Below, piece by piece: positions 54,351 through 64,000 of a stretch of DNA of 64,000 nucleotides. A program made the position numbers and the translations under genes. The notes under the pieces were generated by a model. That model saw only the letters and a list, made by a program, of their open reading frames with translations, was not told the origin of the DNA and ran no database searches. Each line of letters opens with the position of its first letter. Positions within the stretch are counted from its first letter, which is position 1. This DNA comes from Ginsengibacter hankyongi (GTDB lineage: Bacteria > Bacteroidota > Bacteroidia > Chitinophagales > Chitinophagaceae), in NCBI RefSeq assembly GCF_008710285.1, contig NZ_VYQF01000010.1, forward strand, positions 62,001 to 126,000. The letters are read 5' to 3'.

Positions 54351-54809
54351 TTAAATAAAATGATAAAGAAATAAAACGTCGCCGGTAAAAGCGGGCTTTG
54401 GCTGGTCTTTTATTTCAAGTTGAATAAAGAGTGTGGCTTTGGTAATGCCCCTGAGGTTAATGATCGATTTAAGCGCAACCCTGCATCGAACTTCACTGTT
54501 TACGAGTACTGCCTGCCCAAACTTAAGCTGTTCTATACCATAATTTACTTCCATCTTAAGGTTCTGCACATCGGCAACCTGTTTCCAGAAATAAGGTATA
54601 AGCGAGAGCGTAAGGTAGCCGTGCGCAATCGTGGTTTTGAAGGGACTTTCTTTCTTTGCTCTTTCTGCATCGGTGTGTATCCACTGATGGTCAAGCGTGG
54701 CATCAGCAAATTGGTTAATCTGTTCCTGCGTTATTTTATGCCAGTCGGATACGCCGAGTTCTTTGCCTAAATGCGATTCGAATTCTGCATAACTTTTTAT
54801 GACAACCAT
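54351..54809 (-). CDS. MaoC-like dehydratase
   Basis: This is a 152-residue hot-dog-fold hydratase of the MaoC type (R-specific enoyl-CoA hydratase). The catalytic Asp/His pair is in FADATLDHQWIHTDAERAKKE. The motif AHGYLTLSLIPYF (hydratase motif 2) is intact. It probably hydrates enoyl-CoA or acts on a related acyl thioester. It has no fatty-acid genes as neighbours. Confidence 0.9.
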   Translation of the reverse strand: MVVIKSYAEFESHLGKELGVSDWHKITQEQINQFADATLDHQWIHTDAERAKKESPFKTTIAHGYLTLSLIPYFWKQVADVQNLKMEVNYGIEQLKFGQAVLVNSEVRCRVALKSIINLRGITKATLFIQLEIKDQPKPAFTGDVLFLYHFI

Positions 54810-55013
54810 AGGTTATAAATTAATTGAATGATTTTCTTCTTTTAAAATAAGATACATTGGTATTACTGGAAACGTTTTTTTGAATAACTGTTTGTATGTA
54901 AACGTCGCTTTTGGGTACCTAACGTAAAAATAAAATATCCCGGGTTACAAACATCAGCGCTGCAAAACTTTTATCATGATGAATGGAAAAATAGGTGGAT
55001 GACAATCTTATCA

Positions 55014-55316
55014 TTATATTTTTGCACCCTTTATAAGCAGCACCGATTTTATAGATTGCTCTTTTAAATGTAAAAACGTTTTACGCTCTTCGTCGCTTTT
55101 AAAATTGTCAAAATCCTCTTCATCCGCAAACTCTACAAGATGAATTTCGTAAGGCTTATCAATATGATGTTCTATAAATGTATTTTCTGTTGGCCGAACC
55201 CGCAGCAAAAGCCGTCCGTTATATTTTAATATAGTTGGCATGGTAATGTCCTCAAACCGTTGAAATACACTTTCCTGCCCTTCATTAATGTAAACCAGTT
55301 GTAGTATAAAAATCAT
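55014..55316 (-). CDS. DUF1330-like small protein
   Basis: This is a 100-residue ferredoxin-like alpha/beta (dimeric alpha-beta barrel) protein: FILQLVYINEGQESVFQRFE, LKYNGRLLLRVRPTE and YEIHLVEFADEEDFDNFKSDEERKTFL. The fold resembles DUF1330/EthD-type proteins. The function is unknown. Confidence 0.75.
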   Translation of the reverse strand: MIFILQLVYINEGQESVFQRFEDITMPTILKYNGRLLLRVRPTENTFIEHHIDKPYEIHLVEFADEEDFDNFKSDEERKTFLHLKEQSIKSVLLIKGAKI

Positions 55317-55358
55317 TTTTTCTCTGTTTGTAAGGTTTACTTTTCTTCGTCGGGTTAA

Positions 55359-55949
55359 TTATAACAATCTCTTAAGTTGTTCATTGAAATAAACAAATGT
55401 ATCTCGTCCCTTTGAAATTGACTGCATATCTGCAATCTTTCCTTCTTTGTTAATAATAATAGTATAAGGCCATGCACTAAATAACTTAAATATGTAACGT
55501 CTTACTGTGTCGTTATTAGCCACAATTTTGAATTTAAACGGATGTTGTTTAAGAAACTTCATTACGGTTTCAGTGCTATCATAAGTAATGGAAATGAAAG
55601 TCACTTTTTTACCTGCATACAACTCAACTAACTTGTTTAGGTCTGGTATTTCGTTTATGCATGGCTGACAGCGTGTAAACCAAAAATTTAATACCACCAC
55701 CTTTCCTCGTAGTTTTGAGAGTTCAATTTTTTCATTATCAATTGTCGTTGCTGTAAAGTCGGGAGCCGGAACACCAGTTAAACAACTATCCCTTTTTTGG
55801 AGCATAGCGAAGTAAACCGAATCGATCTTTGTCAACTTACGTAATGTTTCAGAACATGCAGCGTATTGTTTATCATAAGATTGGGCTGCAGCGTTAGTGA
55901 AGCAGATACAGGCTATTATTAAAATGTATAATTGTTTATTGCTGTTCAT
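55359..55949 (-). CDS. TlpA-like disulfide reductase
   Basis: This is a 196-residue exported thioredoxin-fold protein. A signal peptide (about 1-22, ending TNAAAQ) leads to a redoxin domain with the active site CQPC in WFTRCQPCINEIPDLNKL and the cis-Pro region AWPYTIIINKEGKIAD. It is typical of TlpA/ResA-type periplasmic reductases used in cytochrome c or cell-envelope thiol chemistry. It stands alone. Confidence 0.9.
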   Translation of the reverse strand: MNSNKQLYILIIACICFTNAAAQSYDKQYAACSETLRKLTKIDSVYFAMLQKRDSCLTGVPAPDFTATTIDNEKIELSKLRGKVVVLNFWFTRCQPCINEIPDLNKLVELYAGKKVTFISITYDSTETVMKFLKQHPFKFKIVANNDTVRRYIFKLFSAWPYTIIINKEGKIADMQSISKGRDTFVYFNEQLKRLL

Positions 55950-56071
55950 GGTGAATAGTAAGCATTGATTTTGGTAACCTATATTGTTTGTTGTTGAGTT
56001 AAAAAAAAGCGCAATTTAAAGCAAATAACATTTGCGGTATTGCTGCTGATGAATGAAGTTGACCGTTCGAT

Positions 56072-56125
56072 TAAATGAAATTATTCATCTTGCGGTTACA
56101 TAACGGATAAACCTATTCGAAATAA
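56072..56125 (+). repeat. Dispersed palindromic repeat, copy P1
   Basis: The core is ATAACGGATAAACCTATTCG (56100-56119) with the small hairpin CGGATA/TATTCG (56104-56119). The upstream block TAAATG...ATTATTCAT is shared with the copies at 58817 and 62352. Confidence 0.6.
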
Positions 56126-56283
56126 AAGTAATCCTAAAAAGTAAACGCCAACAATACATTAAAGAGGTGTGCCGTTTGCAAGAGAGAGTGCCTACCGGGC
56201 AGGCAGGACACACAGTGTTTTTAAGAGTGGTGGAAACTGGCTTGCAAAGAAAAAAACCATCACACACAGAAAGTGGAAACTCT

Positions 56284-56649
56284 TTAGGCACTGCGTAAAA
56301 TCTTTTCCATCTTTCTGCCCTTCGCCAACTCATCCACCAACTTATCCAAATACCTAACCTGCTGCGTCAATGAATCCTTTATTTCTTCCACCCTGTACCC
56401 GCAAATTATCCCGGTGATGAGATGCGCATTAGGATTGATCGAAGCTTGCCGGAAGAATGTTTCAAAAGTCACATTTTCTTTCATCAGTTCGTTCAGCTTT
56501 TTATTATTGAAGCCTGTTAACCATGTTAAAACCTGGTGCAATTCTTCTTTCGTTCTCCCTTTCTTTTCCACTTTTGCCAGATACATAGGGTAGACCGATG
56601 AAAAGGTCATTTTTGCTATTCGCTGATTTTGTGAGTTGGAATTATTCAT
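56284..56649 (-). CDS. DUF2200 family protein
   Basis: This is a 121-residue cytoplasmic protein of the DUF2200 family: MTFSSVYPMYLAKVEKKGRTKEEL, LTWLTGF and ITGIICGYRVEEIKDSLTQQVRYLDKLVDELAKGR are nearly the whole conserved core. It is helical. The function is unknown, and the family is common as a single accessory gene in soil bacteria. Confidence 0.9.
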   Translation of the reverse strand: MNNSNSQNQRIAKMTFSSVYPMYLAKVEKKGRTKEELHQVLTWLTGFNNKKLNELMKENVTFETFFRQASINPNAHLITGIICGYRVEEIKDSLTQQVRYLDKLVDELAKGRKMEKILRSA

Positions 56650-56971
56650 AACATTTATTTTAGGATAACTCTTCCGGCAGCGTTTACATGGCAGGGCATA
56701 ACGGGAACCATGAAACGCCTGCGATAATTACATTTCGCAATTTAATAAACCCGCTTTTACCGCCCACGGTAATTTGTCTTGCCATGAAGATAATTATTTT
56801 TGAGTTTGGTTGCAAGTGGCTGGCCCGTATAAATATAGCGGCTTCGTTTATGCGCTGTGTTAGTTTGTTATTTAAATGATTTTTTATGGGAGCATACTTT
56901 AACGCCTTGCCTGAATCCTTGATTCTCTTTTATTTACCATCAAAATAACAATAAGGACGGTCCTCAAAAAA
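56650..56971. other. Intergenic region, no gene recognised
   Basis: This 322-base spacer has a 63-codon + strand frame at 56688-56879 that lacks coding character. No repeat or hairpin is found. Confidence 0.4.
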
Positions 56972-57316
56972 TCAATTAAACCAAACAGCATACCCTTGCC
57001 TTCTTAAATCCCAGGCGAGCTTTTCTTCCATTAGCAACGCTTGCTGCCGGGTCATCGCCTTTCGATTTATATGGTCATATAGGCTTGGCCGTAAGTAAGT
57101 ACCGTATTTCTGGACAATATTGGCAGATAACTTGTGGCCTTTCTTATTTACATAACCGGTTTTATGTTGCGTGAACCGTTCCGCCGGGGTTTTGCTGGTC
57201 ATTCCCACGTAGAGGCATTGCAGCACTCCATTAAATTGTGGATTAGCAGCCCTGAACTTTGCATTTTCTGTAAACACCCGTTTTGATAACTCTACAACGT
57301 AAACCTGGTATCTCAT
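56972..57316 (-). CDS. GIY-YIG-like domain protein
   Basis: This is a 114-residue protein. VYVVEL near the start and LYVGMTSKTPAERFTQHKTG form the GIY-YIG-like core (Tyr...Tyr-Val-Gly-Met-Thr, with the downstream Arg-Phe-x-x-His). LRPSLYDHI and a C-terminal helix (RQQALLMEEKLAWDLRRQGY) complete it. The domain is of the compact UvrC/Slx1 nuclease superfamily, and the catalytic Arg and Glu positions appear present. No DNA-binding partner domain is fused, so activity is uncertain. Confidence 0.7.
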   Translation of the reverse strand: MRYQVYVVELSKRVFTENAKFRAANPQFNGVLQCLYVGMTSKTPAERFTQHKTGYVNKKGHKLSANIVQKYGTYLRPSLYDHINRKAMTRQQALLMEEKLAWDLRRQGYAVWFN

Positions 57317-57895
57317 TTTTTAAATAATTATTATGTGGCTTTAATTGGTGTCGCGCCTTCACTTAACTTGGGAGAAAGTTCAACTATTGTGGGGTTGAGA
57401 CCAAATTTTTTTGATCAAAAAGCAAGCGACACCCCCCCAATTCCGGCTCCTGGTTTTAAAATGTTTTTATTGTTGATGTTAGTCACTCTTTAAAAATTGG
57501 CAATAACGTCAGTATTTACCTTTCGGGCAGGCACGTTGCCGGGTAGAGCAAAGGAAGTCACAATGTTATCGGATTACCTATCCAAAATAATATTTCTATT
57601 TAGTTGTCCAAAACGTTACGGTGAGTTATTTAATATTAAAATTTATTACCCTACAGCTACAGGGAAGAATTATGATGCGCATACCTGAACATTGCGGGCA
57701 GACTTTCCTAATTGCGGTTTTGTACTTATCTTCAAGAATGATTTTTTACCTGCTTGCTGCGGGCAGGTTAGGCTAACGTTGTTGAGAATGATATAAATTA
57801 GTTCAACAGCAAGCTTTACCAGGGCGTTTTTAGGAACACACTAATACCAATTATCAGGTTATAACAATACTCACCTTTCTTAACAAGAAAAAATT
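57317..57895. other. Intergenic region, no gene recognised
   Basis: This 579-base region has no convincing ORF. The 63-codon frame at 57497-57688 is composition-driven. It contains two GCGGGCAG-type short direct repeats (57526, 57690 and 57767 areas) but no larger structure. Confidence 0.35.
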
Positions 57896-58555
57896 ATGGA
57901 AGAAAAAGAAAAAGTCACTCTAAATGAAACTTCCCGTATTGAAGCATTTAGCGATGGGGTTTTTGCAATTGCCATTACTTTGTTGATACTTGAAATCCAT
58001 GTTCCGGTTGCAAAAGAAAATGAAACACTACTGAGCAGTTTATTACACGAATGGACAAGCTTTCTCGCATTACTGATAGGCTTTTTTACCTTACTTGTTT
58101 GTTGGATCAATCATCATTATATCTTTAGTATGGTTTACAAATCCAACAGCGTACTTTCATTAGTAAACGGTTTTAAATTATTGGTGGTAACAATTACTCC
58201 CTTTGCTACCGCATTATTAGCAAAAAATATTGCAACAAACTGGGAGCAGGCTGCAGTAAATATTTATTGTTTCAATTTTGCGTTGATGGGTTGCAGCATG
58301 ACTTGTATCTGGCTTTATGCGAAACGTAAAGGATTCATTGACGCCGGTTCAGATATTAAATTAAGAAAAACAACGAGGCTTTATATTTTTGCTGGTGTTT
58401 TTTCAACATCTATCTGGCTAGTATCCTATATCAGTTTAATAGCTTGCCTGATATTGTTTATGATGATGTTTATTATTTTTATTTTTCCTGAAAAAATTAT
58501 TTCATTACAATTGGGGAGAAGTAATAAAAAACGTATTGTTTTCTCCAAAGCCTAA
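57896..58555 (+). CDS. TMEM175-family potassium channel (DUF1211)
   Basis: This is a 219-residue integral membrane protein of the TMEM175/DUF1211 family, which forms a non-canonical K+ channel. The family's first helix motif RxxxFSDGVFAIAIT is present as RIEAFSDGVFAIAIT (residues ~14-28), followed by LLILEI. Six hydrophobic segments are seen, one repeat unit. The bacterial proteins are tetramers of one repeat. Its role in cell physiology is unknown. Confidence 0.92.
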   Translation: MEEKEKVTLNETSRIEAFSDGVFAIAITLLILEIHVPVAKENETLLSSLLHEWTSFLALLIGFFTLLVCWINHHYIFSMVYKSNSVLSLVNGFKLLVVTITPFATALLAKNIATNWEQAAVNIYCFNFALMGCSMTCIWLYAKRKGFIDAGSDIKLRKTTRLYIFAGVFSTSIWLVSYISLIACLILFMMMFIIFIFPEKIISLQLGRSNKKRIVFSKA

Positions 58556-58582
58556 TTTACTCAAGCGTAGCCATCAGGCGAC

Positions 58583-58791
58583 CTGGCTTCACACGACCAG
58601 AGAACAGTTGTTACCGTATTAAAGCGTATACGCAATTAATACAATTGACCTTCGAAAAGAAAGCGAAAGCTAATACTATTGCAACCGGAATGCTTACCGT
58701 AATGGATACACAAATAAATAAGCTTACACATCTTATTAATAACCTGCTTGAGAGCGCAAAAGCAGAAGGTGGCAAGCACCAGCCTAATTAA
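58583..58791 (+). pseudogene. Remnant of a sensor histidine kinase (HisKA region)
   Basis: The segment reads LASHDQRT at 58583-58606, a decayed H-box (normally ASHELRTP). After a one-base shift at 58616-58618 it continues as KAYTQLIQLTFEKKAKANTIATGMLTVMDTQINKLTHLINNLL to a stop at 58791. This is the dimerisation helix pair of a HisKA domain, matching the kinases at 27498, 31138 and 59700. There is no ATPase domain and no N-terminal sensor. It is an isolated, non-functional fragment. Confidence 0.65.
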
Positions 58792-58816
58792 CAATTAATT
58801 TATACTTTCCTTCTTT

Positions 58817-58870
58817 TAAATGCAATTACTCATTTTATAAGTTGCATAACGGATAAACCTATTCGAAATG
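58817..58870 (+). repeat. Dispersed palindromic repeat, copy P2
   Basis: The block TAAATGCAATTACTCATTTT is followed by ATAACGGATAAACCTATTCG (58846-58865). It is nearly identical over ~50 bases to copy P3 at 62352. The gap 58556-58957 also holds the kinase remnant. Confidence 0.65.
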
Positions 58871-58957
58871 TAAGCAGTAGTTACAATATTAGTATAGCAG
58901 TTCATTAATAATTTAAACATACCAATGATAGAGGAAATTCCTTGGCAATGTCTGCGG

Positions 58958-59434
58958 CTATTTTGCATCAGCCGCGGCCGTCAACGCCCCGATGTCCAGT
59001 TTGATCATTTTCATCATGGACTGCATAACACGTCCCGCTTTTTCGGTGTCGGGATCGCTGAGGAGCTCGGGCAAAATAGTTGGCGTCACCTGCCAAAAAA
59101 GACCAAACCGATCCTTCAGCCAACCGCAGGCGATCTCCTGGCCGCCGCTCTCAAGGAGTTTGTTCCAATAGTAATCAACTTCTTCCTGGGAGTTGCAGTT
59201 AATCGTGAGCGAGATGGCATCAGTCAGCGGATGACCGGGGCCTCCATTCATTAAAATGATTTCCTGTCCTTCCAGCAGGATGGATGCTACGAGCAGGGCG
59301 CCCTCAGGTCCCGGCGCACCTGGCGGGTTGCGGGTAACCCTGGTAACTTTTGAGTTCTTAAATATGGGAAGATAGAAATTCATCGCTTCTTCAGCATTGC
59401 TGTCGAACCAAATAAAAGGGCTTATCTTTTGCAT
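58958..59434 (-). CDS. VOC family protein, GC-rich
   Basis: This is a 158-residue glyoxalase-fold protein of the same PhnB-like branch as the protein at 26817: FIWFDSNAEEAMNFYLPIFKNS, IILMNGGPGHPLTDAISL, VDYYWNKLLESGGQ and GWLKDRFGLFWQVTP. It contains a Pro/Gly-rich loop (NPPGAPGPEG) absent in the paralog. The codons are visibly richer in G and C than all neighbouring genes, which points to recent horizontal acquisition. The metal and substrate are unknown. Confidence 0.88.
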   Translation of the reverse strand: MQKISPFIWFDSNAEEAMNFYLPIFKNSKVTRVTRNPPGAPGPEGALLVASILLEGQEIILMNGGPGHPLTDAISLTINCNSQEEVDYYWNKLLESGGQEIACGWLKDRFGLFWQVTPTILPELLSDPDTEKAGRVMQSMMKMIKLDIGALTAAADAK

Positions 59435-59588
59435 AAAATGAATTTTTATAGTTCGTTGTTAGTAACAGCAAACATCATTCCCGAAGGTTATTTTTCGACC
59501 CCGCGCATTCTTAGGCTACCTTTAACCGAAAGTTGCGCTGTCGCCGGTTTTCAATGTTTATCGTTTATCATTTCTGTTCTTTTGTTTT

Positions 59589-59640
59589 TAATAAAATTAT
59601 TTATTTTACAACTTACCTAACGGAAACATATATATTCGAA
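59589..59640 (+). repeat. Dispersed palindromic repeat, diverged copy P4
   Basis: The core CTAACGGAAACATATATATTCG (59616-59637) sits after an ATAAAATTATTTATTTT block that matches the upstream block of P1-P3. Confidence 0.4.
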
Positions 59641-59699
59641 AAAAAGACTGAGCCCTGGTTTTAATTTATTGTCCTGAGTTTTTCCGGCATGTTTATTCT

Positions 59700-62015
59700 T
59701 TACGAGGGCAAGCTACCTTTTACCGGTATGGTAAAATAAAAGGTGCTTCCCTTTCCTGCTTCACTTTCTGCCCATAATTTGCCATGGTGGCGCTGAATAA
59801 TTTCATAAGAAATAAACAACCCGATACCCAATCCCTGGAAATGAACTGCATGTTCCTCCACACGGTGATACTTCTCAAATATTTTGTCCAGGCTATGTTT
59901 TGCGATGCCGATACCAAGATCTTTTACTGATACTTTTATCATATCTTCTTCCTGCTCCAGCGCTATAAAAACCTTATCTGCACCGGGCGAATATTTTATT
60001 GCATTGATTAATAAATTAACAATTACCTGTTGCAGCCTGTCTTCATCTCCGGTTACTTCATCGTACACGTTACCTGTTTTAATAATGCTATGTGTTTTTG
60101 AAGTTAGCTGTACATTTTCAACTGTATTTTCAATCATATTATTAAAATTGAAAGTAGTAAGAGTATAATTTAATTTGCCCAGCTGTATTTTACTTACGTC
60201 CAGCAATTCGCTTATCAATTCATTGAGCCTTCTTACTGACTGGCTGGCTTTTTTTGCATATAGATTTGCTTCTTTGTTATTTCCATCTAACAAAAGTTCC
60301 AATATCTGTAAATAGGCCTGGGCCGTTGTAAGCGGTGTTTTCAATTCATGACTGGCAATACTGATAAATTCATCTTTTTTTTCTTCTCTTATTTTCTGGT
60401 CTTGTATATCAGTAAATGCGCCAACCCATTTTACAATCTTGTTGTCTTTATCTAAAACAGGTTCTCCTTTTGCAGCGTGCCATCTATATTCACCGTCTTT
60501 ATTTCTAAGGCGCACATCAAATACGTATGGTTCACCCGTAGTTAAGCTGTGTACCCATGCGGTATTAATGTTATCATAATCATCCGGGTGCACCAGTTCC
60601 TTCCAGGCTGCTTCACTTCGGGGCTCAATACCGGCATATTCTTTCCATCTCAAAGATGCAAACTCTGCGTTTCCTTGTGCATCAGTAACCCACACCAACT
60701 GCGGTAATGTTTGTGCAAGAGAACGGAAGCGTTCTTCGCTTTCTTCAATTTTTTTTCTTGCTTCAATTTGCGTTGTAATATCACGGGTAGTACCTGCAAT
60801 TGCTTCTACTTTGCCATCCTGGTCTATAACGGGAGCAAAAATATAGTCGTAGATTCGATCGCCAAGCGTGGCGTGCGGAAATGAAACTTCGCCACGCACA
60901 GTCTTTTTTGTTGCAATCACTTCGTCTATTTCCCGCTCATGCATTTGGGCATGCCAAGGTTGGTATCCGACTTCTAACATTCGTTTTCCAATAGAATCGT
61001 CCCATGTTCGTCCCCACATTTTTAATAATGCTTCATTTGCGTACGTGAACCGGTAGTTTAAGTCAAATACATAAATAAGGTCGGGTGTGTTTTGAGTTAT
61101 TGCCTCGTAAAGGCGTTTTCTTTCTTCTACTTTTTTTCTTGCTTGTACTTTTTCAGTTACCTCGGTAACGGCTACTATTACTCCTGAAATTTTTCCATCT
61201 TCGTCTTTCCGCGGATGATAAAGAAAATCGAAGTAAAAGACATCCTGCTTCCCGTAACGGTTAACCGGGATTGGAACTTCGTATCCGTGATAGGGCACAC
61301 CAGTGTTTAATACGCTATCCAGCAACGGATGAACGACTTCTTCCACCTCAGGTAAGGAGGCAAACAAGGGATTTCCTACAAATTCAGCTTCTTTTTTATC
61401 TAGTAATTGCAGGTAAATATCGTTCGCCATTTCCACAATATATTGAGGTCCCCGTAAAATGGTTATACCAACGGGCGCCTGTTTCATTGTGTTGCGGAAA
61501 CGGTCGTTGCTTTCTTTTAATCTTTCCTCCGCCTTTTTTTTATCAGTGGTTTCAATAACTGTTACCAATACGCCTCCCACTTCACCGTCATTTTTTCTTA
61601 TAGGGCTATACGAAAAATCGAAATAGCATTCTTCTACAAAACCATTTCTATTTAAGGGTAACATGAAATCCGGAAAACCAATCCCTTTTCCTTTCATTAC
61701 TCCATCAAACATGGATGCTATGATGTGCCATATTTCAGAAAACGTTTCAGGGGTGCCGATACCCAATGCCTGTGGATGTTTGGTAGTTCCCAGTATGGGA
61801 CGATACCCGTCATTGTATAACTGGATGTATTCACTGCCCCATGCAATGTACATGCCAAATGGATTATCGAGCATTACCGCAACCATTGTACAGAGGCTTT
61901 GAGGCCAGTCTGCAGGGTCTCCTAAAGAGGTTTTGCTCCAGTCTTTTGCTCTTATGAGTTCTCCCATCTCACCCCCGCCTCTAAGGAAATAATACTCAGA
62001 ATTTTTACTGCCCAT
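59700..62015 (-). CDS. Multi-PAS sensor histidine kinase
   Basis: This is a 771-residue soluble sensor kinase. The N-terminal ~150 residues are a PAS-like domain with an unusual start (RGGGEMGELIRAKDWSKTSLG, seen in blue-light/heme-type PAS kinases). Three more PAS/PAC units follow (about 160-290, 300-425, 430-545; PELIYVFDL-like NTPDLIYVFD and ELVHPDDYDNIN). HisKA with His556 (ASHELKTPLT) and HATPase_c (DLGIGIAKHS, GLGIGLFISYEII) complete it. It lacks a receiver domain and membrane segments. The response partner is not in this neighbourhood. Confidence 0.9.
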   Translation of the reverse strand: MGSKNSEYYFLRGGGEMGELIRAKDWSKTSLGDPADWPQSLCTMVAVMLDNPFGMYIAWGSEYIQLYNDGYRPILGTTKHPQALGIGTPETFSEIWHIIASMFDGVMKGKGIGFPDFMLPLNRNGFVEECYFDFSYSPIRKNDGEVGGVLVTVIETTDKKKAEERLKESNDRFRNTMKQAPVGITILRGPQYIVEMANDIYLQLLDKKEAEFVGNPLFASLPEVEEVVHPLLDSVLNTGVPYHGYEVPIPVNRYGKQDVFYFDFLYHPRKDEDGKISGVIVAVTEVTEKVQARKKVEERKRLYEAITQNTPDLIYVFDLNYRFTYANEALLKMWGRTWDDSIGKRMLEVGYQPWHAQMHEREIDEVIATKKTVRGEVSFPHATLGDRIYDYIFAPVIDQDGKVEAIAGTTRDITTQIEARKKIEESEERFRSLAQTLPQLVWVTDAQGNAEFASLRWKEYAGIEPRSEAAWKELVHPDDYDNINTAWVHSLTTGEPYVFDVRLRNKDGEYRWHAAKGEPVLDKDNKIVKWVGAFTDIQDQKIREEKKDEFISIASHELKTPLTTAQAYLQILELLLDGNNKEANLYAKKASQSVRRLNELISELLDVSKIQLGKLNYTLTTFNFNNMIENTVENVQLTSKTHSIIKTGNVYDEVTGDEDRLQQVIVNLLINAIKYSPGADKVFIALEQEEDMIKVSVKDLGIGIAKHSLDKIFEKYHRVEEHAVHFQGLGIGLFISYEIIQRHHGKLWAESEAGKGSTFYFTIPVKGSLPS

Positions 62016-62351
62016 ATAAAAAACACCTACGGTTGAATTATAATTTTATCTTTTAGCTGTTGCCTCATCTGTTTGCACCTTAACTTACTATGCAACCATT
62101 GCACCAAAGTAAATATACTGTACAAAAGGAGAAAAAAAATAAGATCTCGCGTAACGCTTTCGCTAAAGATTGTCGTCGTTAGTTCAGCAGACCAATGCGC
62201 TTCGGGAGTGGTTGATGTGAGATTGTGAAATTTATAATTAAAAGTTCAATGTTATTACTATCGCCAAGATAAGTTTCTTGACGACCGAACTATTGAAATA
62301 TGATGTGCACCCGTTTGAGGGTGAGGTTTTTAATGAAATTATCCTTTGTTG

Positions 62352-62403
62352 TAAATGCAATTATTCCTTTTATAACACATATAACGGATAAACCTATCCG
62401 AAG
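62352..62403 (+). repeat. Dispersed palindromic repeat, copy P3
   Basis: The block TAAATGCAATTATTCCTTTT is followed by AACGGATAAACCTATCCGAA (62383-62402), in which CGGATA/TATCCG is a perfect palindrome. This is the best preserved copy of the family. Confidence 0.7.
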
Positions 62404-62570
62404 CAGACAATATAGGAGTACAAGTACTTTTTTATAATCACCATCTTGCGCTAATTAATTAGGTGGAACTTACACCGGTAAGCATTCTATAACCTCAAAG
62501 GTTTTAAACCTCATAGAATCCATCTATCATTTCATCAATAATATCAATTATAACTATTTAAAGATTATTG

Positions 62571-62578
62571 TAAGTTTG
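62571..62578 (+). promoter_or_regulatory. -7 box of katG
   Basis: TAAGTTTG fits TAnnTTTG and lies 30 bases before the katG ATG. No good TTG is present 20 bases upstream. Confidence 0.45.
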
Positions 62579-62595
62579 ATGCTTAAAAAATCTAA

Positions 62596-64000
<1,405 letters not shown>

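Noticed and set aside
56688-56879. 63-codon + strand ORF
   Set aside because: Composition and position suggest chance. No homology recognised.
57497-57688. 63-codon + strand ORF
   Set aside because: No coding signal. It includes short repeats and low-complexity parts.
45479-62403. The dispersed ATAAC...CGAA elements as attC sites of an integron cassette array
   Set aside because: The second half of an attC site (inverse core with GTTRRRY) is not found 60-130 bases downstream of any copy, the genes between copies are not in one orientation, and no integron integrase gene is in the window.

Overview
The window comes from a chromosome of the phylum Bacteroidota, most likely family Chitinophagaceae (Ferruginibacter/Niastella-like). 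The evidence is AT-rich DNA, promoters of the TTG-N20-TAnnTTTG type, few Shine-Dalgarno sites, a type IX secretion C-terminal sorting domain, Bacteroidota-typical domains (DUF6089, DUF4476, DUF4382, PD40-OmpA fusions), and many PAS-rich histidine kinases. I see no rRNA, tRNA, phage, transposase or CRISPR array.

Layout. 0-17.8 kb: end of a Ca2+/H+ exchanger, an amino-acid permease, an SF1 helicase, a GH63 glucosidase, a class C-type serine hydrolase, DinB, a T9SS-exported protein, a lipoprotein PQQ/cytochrome c dehydrogenase, and envelope proteins (YtxH, PD40-OmpA, DUF6089 barrel). 17.9-20.3 kb: three + strand copies of a structured, terminator-ended RNA of about 265 nt around an OmpA lipoprotein gene, followed by a cold-shock-domain protein and an RRM protein. 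21-35 kb: a degenerate AAA protein, folK, a cupredoxin lipoprotein, a divergent AraC/dioxygenase pair, a frameshifted methyltransferase, two PAS kinases around an EcsC protein, small DUF genes and exonuclease III. 36.9-42 kb: a five-gene minus-strand operon (LolA-fold protein, two FtsX-type permeases, LolD-like ATPase, outer-membrane barrel), then an Lrp regulator with a DMT exporter. 43.8-59.4 kb: an accessory-looking region of small single genes (DinB, VOC, GNAT, MaoC, DUF1801, DUF2200, DUF1330, RibD-like, TMEM175), pseudogene remnants and short interspersed palindromic repeats. 59.7-64 kb: a large PAS kinase and the start of katG.

The strongest new signal is the RNA family. RNAs A, B and C (about 18050-18312, 18503-18774, 19982-20253) share identical promoter spacing, a long helix with consistent base changes between copies, a C-terminal-half motif block and a terminator with covarying stem. 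A fourth, diverged copy (D) lies on the minus strand at 50345-50593. All four carry a five-codon ORF (ATG-AAA-AAC or ATG-AAA-ACC, two further codons, then TAA) at the same place. B and C also have a second, mutually exclusive pairing for the same 5' segment, as expected of a bistable regulatory RNA. The adjacent RRM and CSD genes resemble the setting of paralogous sRNAs with RRM proteins known from Bacteroides.

The second notable system is the 36.9-42 kb operon, which looks like a complete inner-to-outer membrane lipid or lipoprotein shuttle. The accessory region also shows a RDD pseudogene bracketed by two ~100-bp direct repeats, a remnant of a histidine kinase, and at least eight dispersed copies of a motif close to ATAACRGMYAARNNTAWWCGAA.
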